The notes below the pieces were generated by a model. That model made no database searches and was not told where the DNA came from. It was given only the letters and a program-made list of their open reading frames with translations. From Candidatus Omnitrophota bacterium (GTDB taxonomy: Bacteria; Verrucomicrobiota; Verrucomicrobiia; Limisphaerales; UBA1319): a DNA stretch of 15,006 nucleotides. Of the stretch, positions 7,153-15,006 are shown in pieces. The stretch is taken from assembly GCA_023473405.1 (NCBI GenBank), contig JAMCZD010000188.1, positions 1 through 15,006 on the forward strand. Direction: 5' to 3'. Positions within the stretch are counted from its first letter, which is position 1. Every line of letters begins with the position of its first letter. Made by a program: the position numbers and the translations under genes.

Positions 7153-7914
7153 ATGACCCTGGCAATTGAAACGAATGGTTTGACCCGGCGCTTTGGGAAC
7201 TTCTGCGCGGTGGACGGCCTCGATCTGCGGGTTGAACCGGGGAAGTTTTACGGCTTTCTTGGTCCCAACGGCGCCGGCAAGTCCACCACGATCAAGATGC
7301 TCACCGGTCTACTGGCGCCCACCAGCGGAACGTTCCGCATCCTGGGCGAGGATATGGCCAATATGCATCGGGCGCGGGAAGTGAAACGCCGGGTTGGAGT
7401 GGTGCCGGAGGACCTCGCGCTTTTCGACAACCTAACCGCGCGTGAGTACTTGACGTTCATCGGTCGCATGTACCTGCTGCCTTTGCCTACCGTGCGTGAA
7501 CGGTGCCAGGAATTGCTGGAGATGATGAACCTCGAAAGCGAGGAAAGGAAACTGACCGTCGAGTTCTCTCATGGGATGAAGAAGAAGCTCGCCTTGGCGG
7601 CGGCACTCATTCCAAACCCGGAACTCTTGTTTTTGGATGAGCCTTTCGAAGGAGTGGACGCGGTTGCGTCGCGAATTTTGAAAGACACGTTAAAGCGCTG
7701 TGTCGAACGTGGCGCGACGGTTTTCCTGACGTCGCACGTGTTGGAAATTGTCGAGAAACTGTGCACCGATGTCGGGATCATTGCCAAGGGCAAGCTGGTT
7801 CACCAGGCCCCGATGGACCAGATTCGCCGGAACGGATCGCTGGAAGACTTATTTCTGAAGGCGGTCGGCAGCGAGCGCGTCGAGGTGCAGAAACTGAGCT
7901 GGCTCGAGACATGA
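7153..7914 (+). CDS. ABC-2-type exporter ATP-binding protein
   Basis: This 253-residue ATPase would power export by the permease encoded immediately downstream. Motifs: Walker A 'GPNGAGKST' (37-45); the NatA-type 'VGVVPEDLALFDNLTAREYL' (81-100) covering the Q-loop region, with Glu where Gln is common; the signature loop as 'FSHGMKKKLALA' (138-149), a variant usual in ABC-2 ATPases; Walker B 'LLFLDEP' (158-164) with the catalytic Glu163; and the switch His195 in 'FLTSH'. The ATG at 7153 fits the usual family N-terminus (MTLAIETNGLTRRFG). The frame stays open to a TTG at 7105 that adds 16 residues, which I consider untranslated. The stop overlaps the permease start as ATGA (7911-7914), a sign of translational coupling. 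The transported substrate cannot be told. Confidence 0.93.
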   Translation: MTLAIETNGLTRRFGNFCAVDGLDLRVEPGKFYGFLGPNGAGKSTTIKMLTGLLAPTSGTFRILGEDMANMHRAREVKRRVGVVPEDLALFDNLTAREYLTFIGRMYLLPLPTVRERCQELLEMMNLESEERKLTVEFSHGMKKKLALAAALIPNPELLFLDEPFEGVDAVASRILKDTLKRCVERGATVFLTSHVLEIVEKLCTDVGIIAKGKLVHQAPMDQIRRNGSLEDLFLKAVGSERVEVQKLSWLET

Positions 7915-9689
7915 ACTGGAGCCAAGTCCGAACCGTTCTCTGGCTGCGCTGGCGCCTGACCTGGAATCAGTTCACGCGGGGCAGCCCGCTAAACGCCGCA
8001 ATCATGGTCTTCGTCGTGGCCCTTGGGCTTGGTCTCGTGGTGGCCGGCGGGATTGGTGGACTCGTTGGGGGTGGGTTGGGTTTGGCGAAGGCGTCGCCTC
8101 TCGTGCTATTGGCGGTTTGGGACGTGATCATCGTGGTGTTTCTTTTTGTATGGCTGATCGGCCTGCTGACCGAACTACAGCGATCGGAAACAATTGATCT
8201 CAACCGGTTGTTGCACCTGCCGGTCTCGCTCAAGCATATCTTCCTGGTAAATTATTTGGCGTCGCACCTGAGTTTGAGTCTGGCATTGTTCCTGCCCGGC
8301 ATACTGGGTCTCTGCACGGGACTGATGTGGAGCAAGGGGGTAGTGATGGCCTTGTTATTTCCGCTGGCGCTGAGCTTCGTTTTCATGGTAACCGCCTTGA
8401 CCTATTGCCTGCGCGGCTGGCTGATTTCCCTGATGGTAAACCAGCGGCGGCGGCGTGCAGTCATTGCCGGGGTAACCGTGGTAGCGGTCCTGCTGGGCCA
8501 ACTACCGAACCTCTATTTCAACGTGATTGGACGGCGGCATTTCTCCCCGCCGCGCAGGAATGAACCGGGACGGGCGGCGGAGGCTTCACCCCGGCAGCAA
8601 AATCGCGCTCAAAAGCCGGCCTTGCCACCAGGATTTTTGAGCGCGCATAAATTCATTCCTCCATTATGGGTTGGCAACGGCGCAATGGCCCTGGCCGAAG
8701 GCAATGCCTGGCCGGCTCTCGGCGGTTCGCTGGGTGCCTTTGCCATAGGGGCGATGGGATTGATCAGCGCTTACCGCTCGACCGTGCGGTTTTATCGGGG
8801 AGAACAAGTGCGCGCCGCAACCAAATCTGCTCCGAAGCCGCGAGCGCCTGGGGCCGGCAAAACGGCTCAGCGGCAATTCCTGGAACGTAAGCTGCCCGGC
8901 ATTCCCGAAGAAGCCGCCGTGATGGCCTCGCCCTTTTTCCGCTCCCTGACTCGGGCGCCGGAAATGAAAATGATGATGGCGGTCAACATTATCATGCCGT
9001 TGCTGCTGGGGGTGATGTATTTCTCACGCCGGCTGGGACCACCCGGCGAAGCGGCCAAGCCATTCCTCGAGGCGGCGAAGCCGTTCGTGGCGGCCGGTGC
9101 AGTCGCGTTTGCCTTCATGAGCACGGTTCAGCTCTTGTTTAATCAGTTCGGGTTCGACCGTGATGGATTTCGCGCCCTGGTTCTGTTGCCGGCGCAACGC
9201 CGCTATGTCTTGCTTGCCAAGAACCTTTCATTGCTGCCGATTGGCGGCGGGATGGGCTTGCTCTTCCTTGTTCTTGTCACCGCGGTGCTTCGGCTTCCTC
9301 CATGGGTTGTGCTAGCGGCCATCTGTCAGCTTGCATCGGGTTTTCTGCTGCTCAGCATGATCGGCAATTTCGTTTCCGTGACCGCCCCTTACCGGATCGC
9401 ACCTGGTTCGCTCAAACCCACCAAGGCGCCGCCCAAAGTGATGGCGCTGATTTTTGTGACGCATCTGCTGTTTCCGGTTGCCATGGTGCCCCTATTCGTC
9501 CCGCCGGCGCTGGGTTTGTTGTTCGAACATCTGCATTGGTTTTCCTCCGGACCGGTGAATTTTCTCCTGTCATTGGCGTGGTTGGCCGTGGTTGCGGTGC
9601 TCTATCGGGCGAGTCTCGAGTGCTTGGGGAACTTCCTGCAGCGGCGTGAAATGAACATCGTGCAGGCCGTTACTCAAGAAGTCGAGTGA
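7911..9689 (+). CDS. ABC-2-type exporter permease
   Basis: This is a 592-residue integral membrane protein. By eye there are roughly ten to twelve hydrophobic segments, including about 28-56, 63-86, 109-138, 143-170, 183-200, 269-287, 354-371, 391-411, 440-489, 508-537 and 549-568. A long polar stretch about 206-250 and a basic linker about 296-330 probably form cytoplasmic loops. The segment 'FGFDRDGFRALVLLPAQRRYVLLAKNL' region (about 413-439), seen in large ABC-2-like permeases, supports the assignment. The ATG at 7911 overlaps the ATPase stop, so both subunits are made in coupled fashion and should assemble into one exporter. The substrate is unknown. The size fits a single-gene permease acting as a homodimer (inference). 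Confidence 0.88.
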   Translation: MNWSQVRTVLWLRWRLTWNQFTRGSPLNAAIMVFVVALGLGLVVAGGIGGLVGGGLGLAKASPLVLLAVWDVIIVVFLFVWLIGLLTELQRSETIDLNRLLHLPVSLKHIFLVNYLASHLSLSLALFLPGILGLCTGLMWSKGVVMALLFPLALSFVFMVTALTYCLRGWLISLMVNQRRRRAVIAGVTVVAVLLGQLPNLYFNVIGRRHFSPPRRNEPGRAAEASPRQQNRAQKPALPPGFLSAHKFIPPLWVGNGAMALAEGNAWPALGGSLGAFAIGAMGLISAYRSTVRFYRGEQVRAATKSAPKPRAPGAGKTAQRQFLERKLPGIPEEAAVMASPFFRSLTRAPEMKMMMAVNIIMPLLLGVMYFSRRLGPPGEAAKPFLEAAKPFVAAGAVAFAFMSTVQLLFNQFGFDRDGFRALVLLPAQRRYVLLAKNLSLLPIGGGMGLLFLVLVTAVLRLPPWVVLAAICQLASGFLLLSMIGNFVSVTAPYRIAPGSLKPTKAPPKVMALIFVTHLLFPVAMVPLFVPPALGLLFEHLHWFSSGPVNFLLSLAWLAVVAVLYRASLECLGNFLQRREMNIVQAVTQEVE

Positions 9690-9779
9690 GCCGCGTTCGG
9701 TTTGGGATTGCCGATTGCGGGCCGGCTGGGTTTGATTAAGCGGCATGACGGGTAACGAAATGAGCATTCTGCACAGCAT

Positions 9780-11300
9780 ATGGCCTTTGATTCACTTCAC
9801 GCGTTTCTGAGTGTCCTCGAGAAGGCGGGTGAATTGCGCCGAATTCATCTGCCCGTCGCCACCGAGTTGGAAATCACCGAGATTGCCGATCGCGAAATGA
9901 AAAAGTCGGGGGGCGGCCATGCGCTGTTGTTCGAGCGTCCCACTGTGGGCGGCCAGACTTCTCCCTTCCCGCTGGCGATCAATCTCCTTGGCTCACATCG
10001 TCGCATGGCCACGAGCCTGAATGTGGATTCGATAGATGCCCTGGCGGACGAGCTTGGTTCTCTGCTCAAGGCAAGACCGCCCGCCGGCTTTCGCCAAGCG
10101 ATTCAATTGCTCGGCACGGCCCTTGACCTGCGGCACGCCAAACCGAAGATGGTCAAGTCCGGCCCGTGCAAAGAGGTCGTTCATTGGTTTAATCAGGAAT
10201 CGCCGCACCCGGTCTTCCATTGCACCCCCCCCTTACCCTTCTTGACCTGCCCCCAAAAGTGTTGGCCCTTGGATGGAGGCCGTTATCTCACCCTGCCCTG
10301 CGTGGTTACCAAAGACCCCGATACCGGCGAACGCAATGTGGGGATGTACCGGATGCAGGTGTTTGATGGGCAAACCACGGGAATGCATTGGCAATTGCAG
10401 AAGGTCGGCGCCCGACACGGCCGAAGCTATTACGAAACCGGACGGCGCATGCCGGTCGCCGTTTTTCTCGGAGGCGATCCAGCCTTCACTTTCTGCGCCA
10501 CCGCGCCATTACCCGACGGATTGGACGAGTTCATTCTAGCGGGTTACTTGCGCAAAAAATCAGTGGAGCTGGTTCGGTGTGAAACCATTGACCTGGAGGT
10601 CCCGGCCGAGGCGGATTTTGTCCTCGAAGGATACGTCGATCCCACCGAACCATTGCGAATGGAAGGGCCCTTCGGCGATCACACCGGCTATTATTCTCTG
10701 CCGGACCTGTATCCAGCCTTCCACCTCACCTGCATCACCCATCGTCGCCAGCCCGTTTATCCGGCCACCATCGTCGGTATCCCGCCGATGGAAGATTTTT
10801 ATATCGGCAGCGCCAGTGTGCGATTGTTCCTGCCCGTCTTGAAAATGAGCATGCCCGAGTTGGTGGACCTGGCCATGCCCGCCGAGGGCGTTTTCCATAA
10901 CCTGGTCTTTGTGAGCATCAAGAAGAGTTACCCGATGCAGGCCTTCAAAATCATGTATGGGCTCTGGGGCATGGGGCAAATGATGTTCACGAAATACATC
11001 GTGGTCGTGGACGAAGACGTTAACGTTCACGACACTCGTGAGGTCCTTTTTCGCCTCGGCGCCACCACCGATCCGCAACGGGATTGCGTCTTTACCAAGG
11101 GCCCAGCCGACGTCCTGGACCATGCTACCAGCGGACCCGCTGTCGCTACCAAATTAGGCATCGACGCTACCAGAAAGTTGGCTGGCGAAGGCTTCAACCG
11201 CCCCTGGCCGCCTCTGATCGCCATGGACGCCGCCGTTAAGTCCAAGATCGACCGGTTCTTCGAGATCGCGACGAAATCCCCCATACCTTCCAACCAGTGA
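9780..11300 (+). CDS. ubiD: UbiD-family prenylated-FMN-dependent decarboxylase
   Basis: This 506-residue protein matches UbiD-family (de)carboxylases in length (E. coli UbiD is about 497) and along its whole sequence. The N-terminus 'LHAFLSVLEKAGELRRI' and 'EITEIADREM' are typical. The cofactor region 'NVGMYRMQVFDGQTTGMHWQ' (186-205) includes Arg191, and 'EGPFGD' (295-300) supplies Glu295 and Asp300, which align with the catalytic acidic pair. 'DEDVNVHD' (411-418) and 'GIDATRK' (460-466) are also family signatures. The enzyme uses prenyl-FMN, made by UbiX, to decarboxylate an aromatic or unsaturated acid. In this setting a step in quinone synthesis (menaquinone or ubiquinone route) is likely but not proven, because no other quinone gene is present. 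It lies 90 bases after the permease and may be in the same transcript. Confidence 0.9.
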   Translation: MAFDSLHAFLSVLEKAGELRRIHLPVATELEITEIADREMKKSGGGHALLFERPTVGGQTSPFPLAINLLGSHRRMATSLNVDSIDALADELGSLLKARPPAGFRQAIQLLGTALDLRHAKPKMVKSGPCKEVVHWFNQESPHPVFHCTPPLPFLTCPQKCWPLDGGRYLTLPCVVTKDPDTGERNVGMYRMQVFDGQTTGMHWQLQKVGARHGRSYYETGRRMPVAVFLGGDPAFTFCATAPLPDGLDEFILAGYLRKKSVELVRCETIDLEVPAEADFVLEGYVDPTEPLRMEGPFGDHTGYYSLPDLYPAFHLTCITHRRQPVYPATIVGIPPMEDFYIGSASVRLFLPVLKMSMPELVDLAMPAEGVFHNLVFVSIKKSYPMQAFKIMYGLWGMGQMMFTKYIVVVDEDVNVHDTREVLFRLGATTDPQRDCVFTKGPADVLDHATSGPAVATKLGIDATRKLAGEGFNRPWPPLIAMDAAVKSKIDRFFEIATKSPIPSNQ

Positions 11301-11545
11301 TCGCAAACGCGCTGAGCCACGCCCCACGCCGCCACGGTATTACGGGGAATTCCCCGCGGTGTGACGCAATGAACTGAGACAGGGAGCGGCGAGATGGGTC
11401 AAAATGCGCCATAATGACCCGCAGAGAAATCCGCTGGTATAGCCGGATAGCATTTGTAACTTATTAGTTATGAACGGATTATAAATATTTAATGAGGCTG
11501 GCATCGTCTTTGCTGGATTATGTCTTGAATTTAATTTGAGACGTT
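11301..11545. other. Intergenic region upstream of dnaK, probable promoter
   Basis: These 245 bases hold no supported gene. The last third is markedly A/T-rich compared with flanking genes and probably holds the dnaK promoter: TTGTAA at 11454-11459 and TATAAA at 11480-11485 are present, but their spacing of 20 is poor for sigma-70. A short inverted repeat TAACT/AGTTA (11457-11470) lies between them. No CIRCE element (TTAGCACTC-N9-GAGTGCTAA) and no clear heat-shock sigma promoter was found. Confidence 0.35.
11343..11356. promoter_or_regulatory. 14-bp perfect palindrome downstream of ubiD
   Basis: CGGGGAATTCCCCG is self-complementary without a spacer, 43 bases after the ubiD stop. With no loop and no T-run it is not an intrinsic terminator. 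It could be a dimer-binding site or chance in GC-rich DNA. Confidence 0.25.
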
Positions 11546-13492
11546 ATGGCTAAAGTACTCGGTATCGATTTGGGCACGACCAATTCTTGCATGGCGGTTA
11601 TGGAAGGCGGGGAGCCAGTGGTCCTTGAGAATTCCGAGGGCAGGCGAACCACTCCGTCGGTTGTGGCCTTTACGAAGAACGGCGAGCGATTGGTTGGTGA
11701 GGCGGCCAAGCGGCAAGCGGTAACCAATTCGCGCAACACCATTTATTCGATCAAACGCTTCATGGGACGCAAGTTTGATGAAGTGTCGGAGGAGATCAAA
11801 CGCGTCCCTTATAAGGTTGTTCGGACCTCGAATGGGGACGTCGCGGTCGAGGTGGAAGTGGACGGCAAGCCAAAGACTTTCAGCCCGCCGGAAATCTCGG
11901 CGATGATCCTTGGCAAACTCAAGGCTGACGCGGAGATGCGGTTAGGCGAGAAGATTACCCAGGCGGTAATAACGACTCCGGCTTATTTCAACGACTCGCA
12001 GCGTCAAGCCACCAAGGACGCCGGGCGCATTGCCGGGTTGGATGTTCTCCGGATCATTAACGAGCCGACGGCGGCTTCCCTCGCTTACGGTTTGGACAAA
12101 AAGAAGGACGAAAAGATTGCCGTATACGATCTGGGGGGCGGCACATTCGATATCTCGGTTTTGGAGATTGGCGACGGGGTGTTCGAGGTCAAGGCCACCA
12201 ACGGGGATACGCACCTGGGTGGAGACGATTGGGATGCCCGCATCATGGATTGGATTCTCGACGAGTTCAAACAGGATTACGGCATCGACCTGCGCAAGCA
12301 ACCCGATGCGCTTCAGCGGATCAAGGAAGAAGCCGAGAAGGCCAAGATCGCCCTTTCCAGCGCGCATGAATATGAGATAAACCTTCCTTTCATTACCGCC
12401 GACGCCAGCGGTCCCAAGCATATTTCGAAAAAGCTGACCCGCGCCAAAATGGAACAGCTCTGCGACGGATTGTTTGAGCGCACGGTGAATCCCGTCAAGA
12501 GCTGCTTAAAAGACGCCGGGTTGGTCAGCGATAAAATCGACGAGCTCGTGCTGGTAGGCGGCATGACGCGTATGCCGCGCGTAGTGGAAACCGCTCATTC
12601 CATGGTCAACAAACCTCCCCATCAAGGTGTGAACCCGGACGAAGTCGTGGCCGTAGGGGCAGCCATTCAAGGGGGAGTGCTCAAGGGCGAGGTCAAGGAT
12701 GTCCTTTTGCTGGACGTGACGCCGTTGTCGCTTGGGATTGAGACCCTGGGCGGCGTATTCACCAAGCTGATCGAGCGCAACACCACCATCCCGACGCGCA
12801 AATCGGAAATCTTTTCCACCGCCTCGGACAATCAGCCTGGTGTGGAGATTCACGTGCTCCAAGGCGAACGCCCACTCTCACGGGACAATAAGACCATCGG
12901 CAAGTTTCATCTGACCGATATACCTCCGGCGCCTCGAGGTGTCCCGCAAGTCGAGGTGACCTTCGACATCGACGCCAACGGCATCCTGCATGTCAGCGCC
13001 AAAGACCTCGGCACCGGCAAGGAACAGAAGATAACTATCACGGCCAGCAGTGGGCTGGCCAAAGATGAGATTGAAAATATGCGCAAGGAGGCCGAACTCC
13101 ACGCCGAAGAGGACCGCCAGCAGCGCGAGACCATCGAGTCGCGTAACGAGGCCGATAACGCGGTATATCGCTCGGAAAAAATGCTGCGCGAAAACGCCGA
13201 TAAAATCTCCGCTTCGGACAAAACCAAGATCGAAAGCGCCATATCCGAGGTAAAGGAGGCCCTCAAGGGAAGTGATTCGGCAAGCATCCGCTCAGCCAAC
13301 GATAAGTTGAACCAGGCCTGGCAAGCCGTTTCGTCCGAGCTCTACAAGGCCGCCGCCGAACAAGCCCGCGCCGGCAAAGCCCAGGAAACCACACAACCGC
13401 CCGCCGGCGATCAAGCCCATGCCGGCGCTAAAAAAGACGAAGGCCCCATAATCGACGCGGAGGTAGTGGATGAGAAAAAAGACCAACGCTGA
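11546..13492 (+). CDS. dnaK: Chaperone DnaK (Hsp70)
   Basis: This 648-residue Hsp70 uses ATP to bind and release unfolded segments of client proteins in the cytosol, with DnaJ and GrpE as partners (neither is in this window). The nucleotide-binding domain has 'GIDLGTTNS' (6-14), 'VYDLGGGTFDIS' (193-204) and 'LVLVGGMTRMPRV' (335-347). The insertion near residue 75-95 typical of Gram-negative DnaK is present. The linker 'DVLLLDVTPLSLGIET' (385-400) leads into the substrate-binding domain, the helical lid (about 505-605), a Gln/Ala-rich tail and the usual acidic end 'GPIIDAEVVDEKKDQR'. All parts are present and of normal length. The start follows a weak GAG ribosome motif. It is followed by groES 139 bases later on the same strand. 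Confidence 0.98.
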   Translation: MAKVLGIDLGTTNSCMAVMEGGEPVVLENSEGRRTTPSVVAFTKNGERLVGEAAKRQAVTNSRNTIYSIKRFMGRKFDEVSEEIKRVPYKVVRTSNGDVAVEVEVDGKPKTFSPPEISAMILGKLKADAEMRLGEKITQAVITTPAYFNDSQRQATKDAGRIAGLDVLRIINEPTAASLAYGLDKKKDEKIAVYDLGGGTFDISVLEIGDGVFEVKATNGDTHLGGDDWDARIMDWILDEFKQDYGIDLRKQPDALQRIKEEAEKAKIALSSAHEYEINLPFITADASGPKHISKKLTRAKMEQLCDGLFERTVNPVKSCLKDAGLVSDKIDELVLVGGMTRMPRVVETAHSMVNKPPHQGVNPDEVVAVGAAIQGGVLKGEVKDVLLLDVTPLSLGIETLGGVFTKLIERNTTIPTRKSEIFSTASDNQPGVEIHVLQGERPLSRDNKTIGKFHLTDIPPAPRGVPQVEVTFDIDANGILHVSAKDLGTGKEQKITITASSGLAKDEIENMRKEAELHAEEDRQQRETIESRNEADNAVYRSEKMLRENADKISASDKTKIESAISEVKEALKGSDSASIRSANDKLNQAWQAVSSELYKAAAEQARAGKAQETTQPPAGDQAHAGAKKDEGPIIDAEVVDEKKDQR

Positions 13493-13499
13493 AGCTCCA

Positions 13500-13565
13500 G
13501 CAGGAAAGGCGCATCCAAACCTGAGCGTTTGAGAGGATTTTTCAGTCTGGCAACTGATTTCCTGC
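13500..13565. repeat. Spaced inverted repeat between dnaK and groES
   Basis: GCAGGAAA (13500-13507) and TTTCCTGC (13558-13565) are perfect complements separated by 50 bases. No T-run follows directly. It could form a weak long-range stem in a dnaK-groES transcript or be chance. Confidence 0.2.
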
Positions 13566-13631
13566 AGCGAGTGCGGCGGGATTTGATCCAGCTAAAAACA
13601 CAACAACAATAAACGAAAAACCAAAGTCATT

Positions 13632-13925
13632 ATGGCTATGAACGTTAAACCGCTCGGCGACCGGGTATTGGTTGAACCGGTTGAAGAGAAGGAAGTCAAA
13701 AAAGGCGGGATTATCATTCCTGACACCGCCAAGGAAAAACCAACCGAAGGCATCATCGTGGCGCTCGGAACAGGCAAAACCGATGATGAAGGCAAAAAGG
13801 TCCCCTTCGAAGTTAAGAAGGGCGACCGGGTGCTGATCAGCAAGTACGGCGGCACCGAAATTAAATTGGATAACAAGGAGTACAAAATCCTAAGCTCGGA
13901 CGACCTCTTGGCGATCCTGGAATAA
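13632..13925 (+). CDS. groES: Co-chaperonin GroES (Hsp10)
   Basis: This 97-residue protein has the normal GroES length. It starts 'MAMNVKPLGDRVLVEP', continues through the mobile-loop region (about 16-36, 'KKGGIIIPDTAKEKP') that contacts the apical domain of GroEL, and ends 'KILSSDDLLAILE'. 'KGDRVLISKYGGTEIK' (about 63-78) is the usual core. Seven subunits form the lid over the GroEL cage in the cytosol. A second ATG lies at 13638; the first was kept by convention, since no Shine-Dalgarno decides between them. groEL begins 30 bases after its stop. The intact groES beside a broken groEL suggests either a recent lesion or an artefact in groEL. Confidence 0.97.
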   Translation: MAMNVKPLGDRVLVEPVEEKEVKKGGIIIPDTAKEKPTEGIIVALGTGKTDDEGKKVPFEVKKGDRVLISKYGGTEIKLDNKEYKILSSDDLLAILE

Positions 13926-13944
13926 CTTTTGAACCAATAGACCA

Positions 13945-13949
13945 AAGGA
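13945..13949 (+). promoter_or_regulatory. Shine-Dalgarno of groEL
   Basis: AAGGA lies six bases before the groEL ATG (13956). It is the only clear ribosome site seen among the genes in this window and fixes the start. Confidence 0.7.
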
Positions 13950-13955
13950 AATACT

Positions 13956-15006
13956 ATGGCAGCTAAACAATTAGTCTTCGAAGAGTCCGCGCGCCAATCC
14001 CTCATGAGAGGCGTGGAACAACTCGCCCGCGCCGTCAAGGCCACCCTCGGACCCAAGGGCCGCAACGTCGTGCTGGACAAAAAATTCGGTTCTCCGACTG
14101 TGACCAAAGATGGTGTCACGGTAGCCAAGGAGATCGAGCTCAAGGACCCTCTGGAAAACATGGGCGCCCAAATGGTGCGCGAGGTCGCCAGTAAAACCAG
14201 CGACGCCGCCGGGGACGGAACCACCACCGCAACGGTACTCGCGGAGGCCGTTTTCCGCGCCGGTTTGAAAAACGTCACCGCCGGGGCCAATCCCATCAGC
14301 CTGCAGCGTGGAATCCTTAAGGCGGTGGACGCCGCCGTGGACCAGCTCTCGAAAATATCGAAAAAGGTCAAAGATAAGGAAGAGATCAAACAAGTAGCGA
14401 CCGTCTCCGCCAACTGGGATACAACCATTGGTGAAATCATCGCCGACGCCATGGACAAGGTGGGCAAGGATGGAACCATCACGGTCGAGGAAGCCAAATC
14501 GATCGAGACCACGCTCGAAGTAGTCGAAGGCATGCAATTTGACAAAGGTTACCTGTCGCCCTATTTCGTGACCAACGCCGAGGCCATGGAAGCCCGTCTC
14601 GAGGATGCCTACATCCTTATTTACGAGAAGAAAATCAGCAGCCTCAAAGACCTCCTGCCCATCCTCGAGAAGGTGGCCAAGCCTGCGCCGTCAAGGCCCC
14701 CGGCTTTGGCGACCGCCGCAAGGCCATGCTCGAGGATATCGCCATCCTCACCGGCGGCAGGTGCATCACTGAAGACTTGGGAATCAAGCTCGAATCGTTG
14801 AGTTTGGACGACCTCGGACGGGCCAAATCCGTCGTGGTCGAAAAAGAAAATACCACCATGGTCGAAGGCCATGGAAAATCGTCCGAAATTCAAGGCCGCG
14901 TCAACCAAATCCGCCGCCAAATCGAGGAAACCACCTCCGATTACGACCGCGAGAAGCTGCAGGAACGCCTGGCCAAGTTGGCCGGCGGTGTCGCGGTGGT
15001 CAACGA
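13956..15006 (+). pseudogene. groEL: Chaperonin GroEL (Hsp60), frameshifted by a missing apical-domain segment; runs off the right edge
   Basis: Codons 1-242 (to 14681) read as normal GroEL, ending 'LLPILEKVAK'. ATP-site residues are present, including 'TLGPKGRN', Asp52 and 'DAAGDGTTT' with Asp87. In the intact family the next 31 residues ('.GKPLLIIAEDVEGEAL' and onward) lead into 'AVKAPGFGDRRKAML'. Here only two bases (14682-14683) lie between codon 242 and TGC GCC GTC AAG, so about 91 nt are absent and the frame shifts. The original frame then ends at a TGA (14799-14801) after about 39 unrelated residues. From 14684 the normal sequence continues in the +2 frame to the window edge ('CAVKAPGFGDRRKAM', 'TSDYDREKLQERLAKLAGG'). 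By E. coli numbering residues 243-273 are lost, including apical helix I positions (Leu259, Val263, Val264) used for substrate and GroES binding. As read, no functional GroEL is made. A real deletion or an assembly gap are both possible. Confidence 0.85.

Noticed and set aside
10560..11123. Minus-strand ORF of 187 codons inside ubiD
   Set aside because: It is antisense to the conserved UbiD core, has no recognisable domain and no ribosome site.
11524..11529. CTTGAA as a heat-shock sigma -35 box before dnaK
   Set aside because: Only 16 bases remain before the ATG, so no -10 box fits upstream of the coding sequence.
13592..14545. Minus-strand ORF of 317 codons across groES and groEL
   Set aside because: It is fully antisense to clearly conserved groES and groEL sequence and Ser/Thr-rich as expected for a shadow frame.
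14684..14801. Programmed ribosomal frameshift in groEL
   Set aside because: The frames cannot be joined to restore GroEL because about 31 codons are missing at the junction; there is no slippery site and the family is not known to use frameshifting.

Overview
The window looks like chromosomal DNA from a member of the Verrucomicrobiota, possibly of the Pedosphaera/Limisphaerales type. This is inferred from protein style: large secreted proteins built from NHL, Calx-beta and TolB-like modules that end in a 'SNYVIQ.STNL..W.PLATN' ... 'RFYRAVQ' tail, a kind of C-terminus I associate with this phylum. No rRNA or tRNA is present to confirm it. I see no mobile element and no CRISPR array. Most start codons lack a clear Shine-Dalgarno; groEL is the exception.

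Left part (1-6450, minus strand). Three large exported modular proteins lie head to tail, transcribed right to left. The first (3526-6450) has six NHL-type repeats, a Calx-beta domain, an acidic calcium-binding-type stretch, an InlB-like bacterial repeat, a run of LVIVD-type propeller repeats and the tail module. The second (642-3320) has acidic calcium-type loops, a probable jelly-roll, a Calx-beta domain, a TolB/PD40-type propeller and the same tail. The third (from 605 off the left edge) repeats the signal peptide and NHL start of the first. The set looks like the product of duplication and module shuffling. No enzymatic function can be assigned.

Middle (6451-7152). A stretch of about 700 bases separates the secreted-protein cluster from rightward genes. 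It holds only a doubtful minus-strand ORF, a perfect 9-bp-arm hairpin and a TTGACA/TGTCAA inverted repeat next to the following start.

Right part (7153-15006, plus strand). A two-gene ABC-2-type exporter (ATPase and permease, overlapping ATGA) is followed by a UbiD-family prenylated-FMN decarboxylase. After a 245-base gap containing AT-rich promoter-like DNA comes a chaperone cluster, dnaK-groES-groEL. DnaK and GroES look intact. groEL is broken as read: about 91 nt coding for part of the apical domain is missing after codon 242, which shifts the frame, although sequence on both sides is well conserved. That lesion, real or an assembly error, is the most important thing to verify. I do not see a convincing new multi-gene system here; the most open-ended material is the modular secreted-protein cluster and its shared tail.
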